Shown: positions 7,141-12,463 of the stretch, one piece after another
Layout: the number at the start of each line of letters is the position of its first letter
How positions within the stretch are numbered: the stretch's first letter is position 1
NCBI GenBank assembly: GCA_903912795.1
Contig: CAIWIS010000901.1
Location: 1 to 12,463, forward strand
Reading direction: 5' to 3'
Length of the DNA stretch: 12,463 nucleotides
Source of the DNA: an uncultured Bacteroidales bacterium
Lineage (GTDB): Bacteria > Bacteroidota > Bacteroidia > Bacteroidales > Paludibacteraceae
Made by a program: the position numbers and the translations under genes
The notes under the pieces: model-generated
Databases searched by the model: none
Told to the model about the DNA's origin: nothing
The model's input: the letters and a program-made list of their open reading frames with translations, nothing else

Positions 7141-9352
7141 TAGCGCAAGTTTATTCGATTTTGTAGAAGCATTGCTCGATGATGATTTAACTCTCGAAAT
7201 TAAAATGCAAGGATACAGCATGTTTCCTGTGTTGAAAAACGGAGATACGGCTCAGGTTGAGAAATGCACAGCTGATAAAGTTAAACGAGGTGACATATTG
7301 GTTTTCAGACATCATGGCAAATTTATTGCGCATCGTTTACTGAAAATTAAACACGAAAACGGACAAATCGTTTTTGTGGCAAAAGGTGACAATAACTTTC
7401 ACTACGACCCCATTTTCAACGAAAAAGAGCTGATTGGCAAAGTCATATCATCAAAATGCAACGAAAAAACAACAAAAACAAACACCACTCTCCGGAAAAT
7501 TCAAAAAACGATTGCAGTTGCTTTTCCACATTTTATGACCTTGATTAATAATAAATTACTGTATGTATCAAACAAAAACCAAGCAGTAAAAAATTATGCC
7601 ATTAAATTTCGCGACAATTATCGGTTAGCGGCCGAAAACTCAGGCAAAATCATTGCACAAAATGCGGTAATTGCATTTCTTCAAGGTGTTTTACCTTTTG
7701 TGCTTATTATTTGTATTAAATGGTTGATTGACTATTTAACAAAAACAACAAATTCGTCGGTTGCCGATGTTTATGGATTTTACGGATTACTTGTACTCAC
7801 AGCTTTCGTATTTTTTGCTAACGGACTCACGACCGAACTGCGTAGCTATTTTGGCGAAAAGCTGACTCAAAGCATAGTAAAACGAATGTATTCGGATGTA
7901 CAACACAAACATTTATCACTTCAACTGTCGCATCTCGAAAACCCAACCGAATTAGATAAAATCCATCGTGCTGTTCAGGAAGCGACTTTTCGTCCGGTAA
8001 AATTCATAAACGAACTTTTAACGCTTTTAAAATCGATTGCATCAGCCATTTTCCTAGCCGGACTTTTCCTCACTATAAAATGGTATCTGGTTATCATGTT
8101 GATAGTTGCGGTAATACCAGGCGTATTAATACGTTTAAAATTTGCACGCACTTATCACAAGTTAAAACAATCTCAAAGTCCCAAAGAACGCGAAATGTAC
8201 TATTTCAATCGTGTTTTGACAGGCTTTCCATTTGCCAAAGAACTTAAATTATTCCATTTTAGCAGTTTTTTTTCAACACGATTCAATAACTTACAAAAAA
8301 AACTATTTTCGGAACGAATTCAAATACGCAAATCCGAAGTTACATGGAATACAGCCTCTCACCTATTTACAGTACTATTAATTTTTGCATCACTGGCTTA
8401 TATTTCCTATTTAAAAATTAACGGAGAAATTACCATTGGCGCTGTTGTGCTTTTCTTTTTTGCATTCCAACGAGGTTACAGCGTTCTTAGTGAACTATTT
8501 AAATCGGGCACTCAATTACTCGAAGACACAAGCTACCTCGAAGATGTACGCAAGTTTTTTGCTATCGAAACATCAAAACAACCCCACAATTCGAAAATGG
8601 AATTGAAAAATGCCATTCGAATTGATAATATGAGTTTTAGTTACGAAACAAGTAAACGCGAAGCACTTAAAAACATTACTATAACAATTGAAGCTGGAAA
8701 AACCATAGCCATTGTTGGTGCAAATGGATCAGGCAAATCAACCTTTATAAAATTGCTTTGCGGATTTTACACGCCTACAAAAGGCGAAATTTTTTACGAT
8801 GACAAAAACACTTTAACACTTGGACAACAGGCAATTTCGAAAAATATGGCTGCCGTTTTCCAGGATTTTGCCTTGTATAATGTGAGTGCATTACAAAATA
8901 TTGCTCTCGGAAATATTGAGATTAAACCCGACTTAGAAAAAGCAAAAACTGCTGCCACCGAAGCTGGAATACATGAGGTGCTCGAAAATTTACCACTAGG
9001 CTATAATACTATTTTAGGAAACACTTTTAATGGAGGTGAGGAACTGAGCATGGGCCAATGGCAAAAGCTAGCTGTAGCGCGTGCATTTTATCGTAATGCT
9101 GATTTATTGATTATGGATGAACCATCGAGCGCTTTAGACGTTTATTCTGAAACACAAATAATGAACTCGCTCCGTAAAATGGCCGAAAACAAAACTGCCA
9201 TTATTATAAGCCACCGACTTACATCGGTGCAATGGGCCGACGAAATTTATTTATTCGACAAAGGCGAAATAATTGAACATGGCTCACACAACGATTTACT
9301 AGCTTTGAAAGGTAATTATTACAATTTATATCAAGCAACAAAAAAAAGTTGA
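7124..9352 (+). CDS. S26-type signal peptidase fused to ABC exporter
   Basis: This 742-residue inner-membrane protein has two units. Residues about 1-112 are an S24/S26 serine peptidase of archaeal/ER (Sec11-like) type: nucleophile Ser32 in QGYSMFPVLKNGD, VKRGDILVF at 53-61, His70 in IAHRL, and Asp89 in AKGDNNFHYDP, so a Ser-His-Asp set. After a basic linker, residues about 175-450 carry the ABC exporter membrane helices. Residues about 495-742 form the ATPase: Walker A GANGSGKST (532-540), Q-loop Gln580, signature LSMGQ (641-645), Walker B LLIMDEPSSALD with Glu666, and switch His697. All key residues are intact, so it looks functional. The likely job is to cleave and export a peptide, as C39-peptidase ABC transporters do with a different peptidase. 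The peptidase unit has no obvious membrane anchor of its own, so its side of action is uncertain. Confidence 0.88.
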   Translation: MKNKDNSASLFDFVEALLDDDLTLEIKMQGYSMFPVLKNGDTAQVEKCTADKVKRGDILVFRHHGKFIAHRLLKIKHENGQIVFVAKGDNNFHYDPIFNEKELIGKVISSKCNEKTTKTNTTLRKIQKTIAVAFPHFMTLINNKLLYVSNKNQAVKNYAIKFRDNYRLAAENSGKIIAQNAVIAFLQGVLPFVLIICIKWLIDYLTKTTNSSVADVYGFYGLLVLTAFVFFANGLTTELRSYFGEKLTQSIVKRMYSDVQHKHLSLQLSHLENPTELDKIHRAVQEATFRPVKFINELLTLLKSIASAIFLAGLFLTIKWYLVIMLIVAVIPGVLIRLKFARTYHKLKQSQSPKEREMYYFNRVLTGFPFAKELKLFHFSSFFSTRFNNLQKKLFSERIQIRKSEVTWNTASHLFTVLLIFASLAYISYLKINGEITIGAVVLFFFAFQRGYSVLSELFKSGTQLLEDTSYLEDVRKFFAIETSKQPHNSKMELKNAIRIDNMSFSYETSKREALKNITITIEAGKTIAIVGANGSGKSTFIKLLCGFYTPTKGEIFYDDKNTLTLGQQAISKNMAAVFQDFALYNVSALQNIALGNIEIKPDLEKAKTAATEAGIHEVLENLPLGYNTILGNTFNGGEELSMGQWQKLAVARAFYRNADLLIMDEPSSALDVYSETQIMNSLRKMAENKTAIIISHRLTSVQWADEIYLFDKGEIIEHGSHNDLLALKGNYYNLYQATKKS

Positions 9353-9397
9353 CGGACTACATACGACGGACAACAAAAAAATGCATTATATTTCCAT

Positions 9398-9423
9398 AAT
9401 TTCTAATTTTAAATTTCTAATTT
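9398..9423 (+). repeat. Short direct repeat before the TonB receptor gene
   Basis: AATTTCTAATTT occurs at 9398-9409 and again at 9412-9423, a 14-base period. It lies between the exporter stop and the preferred receptor start. It has the look of AT-rich intergenic filler, which argues against the upstream ATG at 9381 as the true start. Confidence 0.5.
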
Positions 9424-9431
9424 CAAAAAAC

Positions 9432-11528
9432 ATGACTTTTCTAACCATTTTACTCTCAGTATTTTTCTCATTACCAACCGATTCAACTACATCAAAAACC
9501 GACAGTATTCATCAAAAACAAATAAAGGAAGTTACAGTTTATAGCATAGCTTCCACAAAAATTGGACTTCCTTACGTTTCAGTCGATAAAAAAGAAATTG
9601 AAAAACAAGAATATCGCACGCCTGCTGATGCATTGCAAACTCAAACTGGAATAGCACTTTCGCGTGATGGTAGCTGGGGAACTTCGGTTAATGTGCGCGG
9701 AATGGGCGAACAACGACTAATGCTACTGGTGGATGGCGACCGACTACAAACTGCTACAGATGTAGCTGGAGCACTTTCGACCGTATCGCTCAATCAGGTT
9801 GAGAAAATTGAAATAATAAAAGGTGCTGGCTCAGTGCTATTTGGCTCGGGTGCAGTAGGCGGTGTTGTCAATTTTGTAACCGAACGACCAACCTATTCGA
9901 ATAGTATTAAAGCGAATGGAAACATTCAAACGGGTTTTAGCTCGGTTAATAATTTATCGGCAAGTGCAGCTAAAGTGAACATTACCAACGACAAATGGTA
10001 CTTAAGTGCAACAGGAAGTTACCGCAAAGCAGGAAATACAAACACACCAAATGGCGAATTACTCAATAGTCAGTTTAACGATGCTTCGTGGTCGCTGAAA
10101 GGTGGAATGCGTTATGGCGACAATCAGGAATTGCTTGTTGGTTACAACGAATTTTATGCATGGAATGTTGGAGTTCCAGGTGGAAACGCTTTTCCGAAAA
10201 CTGCAACTGTACGCTATACAGGTATTCAGCGCAGACAATTGAATGGCGAATATATTTTCACAGATATTTCGGACTTACTCACAAGATTAAGCATAAAAGG
10301 CTATACCCAAAATATTAGCCGGAATGTTGAAAATATTTTTAAACCAACTGCTAGCTCAACTAGAATTGTTTTACCATCGAGTTTAAATTCCACTTCGGGT
10401 GTAAAAGCTACTGCCGATTTGTATTTTAACGACTACAACAGCATGACAATTGGAGTGGAAAGCTGGTTACGCAAATCGGAAACAATGCGTATAAACATTA
10501 CCCATGCAGTTGATACAACTGTTTATGCTGATCAACCATCGCCTATGGCTAAAGTATTAAATGTAGGCGCTTTTGCTTTATACAAAAAAGTGATTGACCC
10601 CAAATATTTTAATATCAACTTTGGTGCACGATTGGATTATTTCGAAACCTCAAACGACACACTATTCAAAGAACTTTTCCGGTATAAAATTATAAAAGGA
10701 GTGCGAACCGATAATAATACTGGTCGTATTACACGCGTGAATCCGTCGTTAAAACCTGAATTTTCCTATTCAGCCCATATCGATTTTGAATACACACCCG
10801 CAAAACGAAACCGCATAACCCTTTCGTTGGCAACGGCTTACCGCATAGCTACAATCGAAGAACGTTACAAATACATTGATTTAGGCACAGGCACACCAAA
10901 AATTGGAAATCCGGATTTAAAACCCGAAAAAGGAGGTTTCTCGAACCTCAGTTATATTTATACGGGGCGAAACCTGAAAATAAAAACAGATATTTTTGCC
11001 AATTATATTTTCGATTTAATTGCCGAAACAGCGGGTACGTATACTCCATTAAGTGGATCTCCATTTAGTGCGTTGATTTCGAACAACATAAATAAAGCTT
11101 TATTTGCTGGGGCCGAAATGGAAGCCAATTGGTTAATCAACAAATCGTTTTCGGTTTTCGCTACGGCTTCGTATGTACGGGCGCAAGATATGAGTAATGC
11201 CAAATTTCTGACTCAGATACCACCACTTCACGGCGTAGCAAAAGGAATCTATCAGCTACAGAACAAATTCAGTGCAGGCTTAACGGCTCAATGGGCTGCA
11301 ACTCAAACCGAAGCTGCCGATGGCGAAACAAAAACTCCCGGGCATATCATTTTTAATTTTGATATTCAATCGGCCGCTTACAAAGTTAAAAACGCCACTG
11401 TAAAATTAGTTGCTGGTGTTGATAATTTATTAGATAAAGCTTACAAAAATCATTTATTTGGTACTCGTGGACTTGATTTCTACGAACCAGGACGAAATGT
11501 GTTTGCAAAAGTGATTGTTAGTTTGTAA
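9432..11528 (+). CDS. TonB-dependent outer-membrane receptor
   Basis: From the preferred ATG at 9432 the protein has about 698 residues; an ATG at 9381 would add 17. The hydrophobic signal segment is TFLTILLSVFFSLP, but it has no basic residue before it unless the longer start is used, so the start is uncertain. A TonB-box-like stretch (IKEVTVYS) precedes a full plug domain with NVRGMGEQRLMLLVDGDRLQ and VEKIEIIKGAGSVLFGSGAVGG. A beta-barrel with motifs such as SLKPEFSYSAHIDFEY and NPDLKPEKG follows, and the end is YEPGRNVFAKVIVSL, without the usual terminal aromatic. There is no carboxypeptidase-regulatory N-terminal domain and no SusD partner, so it resembles CirA/HmuR-like siderophore, haem or cobalamin receptors rather than a glycan importer. 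It lies 79 bases after the exporter and may share its transcript. The substrate is unknown. Confidence 0.93.
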   Translation: MTFLTILLSVFFSLPTDSTTSKTDSIHQKQIKEVTVYSIASTKIGLPYVSVDKKEIEKQEYRTPADALQTQTGIALSRDGSWGTSVNVRGMGEQRLMLLVDGDRLQTATDVAGALSTVSLNQVEKIEIIKGAGSVLFGSGAVGGVVNFVTERPTYSNSIKANGNIQTGFSSVNNLSASAAKVNITNDKWYLSATGSYRKAGNTNTPNGELLNSQFNDASWSLKGGMRYGDNQELLVGYNEFYAWNVGVPGGNAFPKTATVRYTGIQRRQLNGEYIFTDISDLLTRLSIKGYTQNISRNVENIFKPTASSTRIVLPSSLNSTSGVKATADLYFNDYNSMTIGVESWLRKSETMRINITHAVDTTVYADQPSPMAKVLNVGAFALYKKVIDPKYFNINFGARLDYFETSNDTLFKELFRYKIIKGVRTDNNTGRITRVNPSLKPEFSYSAHIDFEYTPAKRNRITLSLATAYRIATIEERYKYIDLGTGTPKIGNPDLKPEKGGFSNLSYIYTGRNLKIKTDIFANYIFDLIAETAGTYTPLSGSPFSALISNNINKALFAGAEMEANWLINKSFSVFATASYVRAQDMSNAKFLTQIPPLHGVAKGIYQLQNKFSAGLTAQWAATQTEAADGETKTPGHIIFNFDIQSAAYKVKNATVKLVAGVDNLLDKAYKNHLFGTRGLDFYEPGRNVFAKVIVSL

Positions 11529-11583
11529 GGTTACAAAAGTTTATAAGGTTTATAAGGTTGGTAAAGTTATAAGGTTTATAAAG
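11522..11583 (+). repeat. Tandem 9-base repeats (TTTATAAGG) after the receptor gene
   Basis: Seven near-contiguous units of consensus TTTATAAGG run from inside the last codons of the receptor gene. They are TTTGTAAGG, TTACAAAAG, TTTATAAGG twice, TTGGTAAAG, the 8-base TTATAAGG, and TTTATAAAG. The receptor stop codon (11526-11528) lies in the first unit. Such arrays arise by slippage and can vary in copy number. Confidence 0.75.
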
Positions 11584-11613
11584 TAAAATTTCTGAGCTTT
11601 GGTGTGCTATTAA

Positions 11614-11640
11614 CCGAAAGGTTTCTCTCGGCTTTATATT
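11614..11640 (+). terminator. Possible weak terminator hairpin
   Basis: CCGAAAG (11614-11620) can pair with CTCTCGG (11625-11631 region) with one internal mismatch, followed by CTTTATATTT. It lies in the gap between the receptor and lipoprotein genes and could end the receptor transcript. The stem is short and imperfect, and the T-run is interrupted. Confidence 0.25.
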
Positions 11641-11691
11641 TACTTAAGTGCCTTATGTGGTTTAATGTAGTGAAATTTAAAAGATTCGTCT

Positions 11692-12093
11692 ATGATTCGA
11701 AATCTCGTTTTATTGTTTCTTTCAACAATACTACTTGTTGCTTGTGATAACAACAATGAGCCTCAGCTTTATACCTCGTATGCAGGAAGCTGGAAATGCG
11801 ACGAAACGGGTTCAGTTAATGGTTACAACAAACCATACATGGTGAATATTGATAAAAACAAGTCAGACACTACGCAGTATATTATCCGAAACTTTTTCGA
11901 TACAGGCGATAATCATATAATTGTTGTCAGAGTAAATGGCACAACCCTCGAACTGCTTCAACAACCTACAAGTGGACAAATTCTACGCTCGTTTAGTGGC
12001 ACCTGCATTCCTTACAGTCAAATGAAATTAAATTTTACCATTTACGATGGCGAAAGCGATGTGTTTTTTGAATCAATTTATAGTCGAAAATAA
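11692..12093 (+). CDS. Small putative lipoprotein
   Basis: This 133-residue protein begins with a lipoprotein signal (MIRNLVLLFLSTILLVAC), with lipobox LVAC and Cys18 as the lipidated residue. The following DNNNEPQ is compatible with a periplasm- or surface-facing lipoprotein. The mature part is about 115 residues, probably beta-rich, with YAGSWKCDETGSVNGY, INKNKSDTTQYIIRNFF-like strands and further cysteines at CIPYS. The pattern (SW.C.E.. followed by ..I..N and a late FSGTC) resembles small lipocalin/META-like lipoproteins of Bacteroidota, but I do not recognise a defined family. It sits 163 bases after the receptor gene beyond a repeat tract, so co-transcription is uncertain. No function is assigned. 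Confidence 0.8.
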   Translation: MIRNLVLLFLSTILLVACDNNNEPQLYTSYAGSWKCDETGSVNGYNKPYMVNIDKNKSDTTQYIIRNFFDTGDNHIIVVRVNGTTLELLQQPTSGQILRSFSGTCIPYSQMKLNFTIYDGESDVFFESIYSRK

Positions 12094-12246
12094 AGAAGCA
12101 AAAAATTCTCTACTCTACGTTTATCGCAATTGGCAATTAACACCTTTGACTTCGACCTATGGTATGACTACCCGTTCATAGGCTTTGCCGCTACCGTTAC
12201 ACGGCATCGTCGATTGGCTCGCCAAGAATCCGCTTTAATTTTAAAA
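12094..12246 (+). other. Open, GC-richer stretch after the lipoprotein gene, possible coding remnant
   Basis: Directly after the lipoprotein stop, the same reading frame stays open for 51 codons up to TAA at 12247. There is no ATG in it. The predicted residues include WYDYPFIGFAATVTRHRRLA, which look protein-like. The second half (about 12165-12235) is clearly richer in G, C and CpG than the neighbouring genes. It could be a remnant of a gene or mobile element, part of a repeat, or chance. I cannot assign a function. Confidence 0.3.
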
Positions 12247-12255
12247 TAAAATATT

Positions 12256-12263
12256 TATCTTTG
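12256..12263 (+). promoter_or_regulatory. Promoter-like TAnnTTTG box near the window end
   Basis: TATCTTTG matches the Bacteroidota -7 box. Upstream sequence is AT-rich, without a clear -33 TTTG. It would transcribe the repeat cluster that follows and possibly a gene beyond the window. Confidence 0.35.
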
Positions 12264-12291
12264 TGTTGGATATGGTTAAAGAAAGTGTTTC

Positions 12292-12339
12292 GGATTGAAA
12301 ATCCCTATAATACATAAAGCAGGATTGCAAATCCTGCTT
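12292..12339. repeat. REP-like palindromes
   Basis: GGATT-GAA-AATCC (12292-12304) is a 5-bp palindrome. AAGCAGGATT-GCA-AATCCTGCTT (12317-12339) is a perfect 10-bp stem with a 3-base loop. They share the GGATTG..AATCC core. This form is common in dispersed Bacteroidota intergenic repeats, some of which are associated with REP-associated (RAYT) transposases. The longer one could also act as a transcription-stopping hairpin, but no T-run follows. Confidence 0.7.
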
Positions 12340-12343
12340 GGCA

Positions 12344-12417
12344 GTGCGCAAATTCCTATATCCGGTGAGACGGGTTCCCAACGACGGTGCGCAAATGCCT
12401 ATATCCGGTGAGACGGG
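12344..12417. repeat. Two 31-base direct repeats with 12-base spacer
   Basis: Copies at 12344-12374 and 12387-12417 differ at one base. Each begins GTGCGCAAAT and ends ATATCCGGTGAGACGGG; the variable base is T or G before CCTATATCC. The period is 43 bases. AATCCCTATAAT just upstream looks like a degenerate third copy of the central part. Two copies are too few to call a CRISPR array, and the spacer is too short. They are best seen as part of a dispersed repeat cluster that may continue past the window end. Confidence 0.75.
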
Positions 12418-12463
12418 GGATGAAACGTCCATGTGACAACTAAAAAAATCAAATATAAACACA

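Noticed and set aside
5506..9352. Standard lasso-peptide cluster
   Set aside because: A PqqD-like protein, a kinase and an exporter are present, but no asparagine-synthetase-like cyclase or transglutaminase-like peptidase gene lies in the window.
9381..9431. Upstream ATG as start of the TonB receptor
   Set aside because: The extra 17 codons overlap an AT-rich direct repeat typical of intergenic sequence. It is kept as a possible alternative because it would add lysines before the signal segment.
12344..12417. Possible CRISPR array
   Set aside because: Only two repeats with a 12-base spacer, no further copies and no cas genes in the window.
12241..12462. Minus-strand open frame of 73 codons at the window end
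   Set aside because: It is made of the palindromes and direct repeats; its product reads like translated repeats, not a protein.

Overview
The window comes from an AT-rich bacterium of the phylum Bacteroidota, most likely a Bacteroidales-type member. The evidence is a large secreted protein with a type IX secretion (T9SS) C-terminal sorting domain, a TonB-dependent receptor, the dapF/dapL route to diaminopimelate, several TAnnTTTG promoter boxes of the Bacteroidota sigma factor, and A-rich leaders without Shine-Dalgarno sequences. I cannot name the genus with confidence.

Layout. Positions 38-2187 (minus strand) hold dapF followed by dapL, two lysine/peptidoglycan biosynthesis genes separated by a short inverted-repeat element. 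A 440-base divergent intergenic region with a promoter on each strand follows. Positions 2628-5474 (plus) encode a T9SS-exported surface or secreted protein of about 948 residues. It is followed after 31 bases by a 58-codon gene (5506-5682) and then by a strong intrinsic terminator (5686-5720).

From 5747 a new transcription unit seems to begin. It has a promoter and a leader carrying a 27-bp perfect inverted repeat. Three tightly packed genes follow: a PqqD-like protein (5986), an HPr-kinase-like protein (6277) and a 742-residue natural fusion of an S26-type signal peptidase to a complete ABC exporter (7124, overlapping the kinase gene by 17 bases). A TonB-dependent receptor (9432-11528) and a small lipoprotein (11692-12093) follow on the same strand. 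The last 370 bases hold no convincing gene, but carry a GC-richer open stretch, a promoter-like box and a cluster of REP-like palindromes and direct repeats.

The most interesting reading is a pared-down ribosomal-peptide (RiPP-like) system. The 58-residue peptide has a leader-like N-terminus and a Pro/Gly/Ser-rich core (SSPPAGPSE). The PqqD-like protein could bind the leader, the HPrK-like kinase could phosphorylate the peptide, and the S26-ABC fusion could cleave and export it. The TonB receptor might handle the product at the outer membrane. No radical SAM, YcaO, lanthipeptide synthetase, asparagine-synthetase-like cyclase or transglutaminase-like gene is present in the window, so it is not a standard lasso or sactipeptide cluster. 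The link between the peptide and the downstream genes is inference from position and protein family only.
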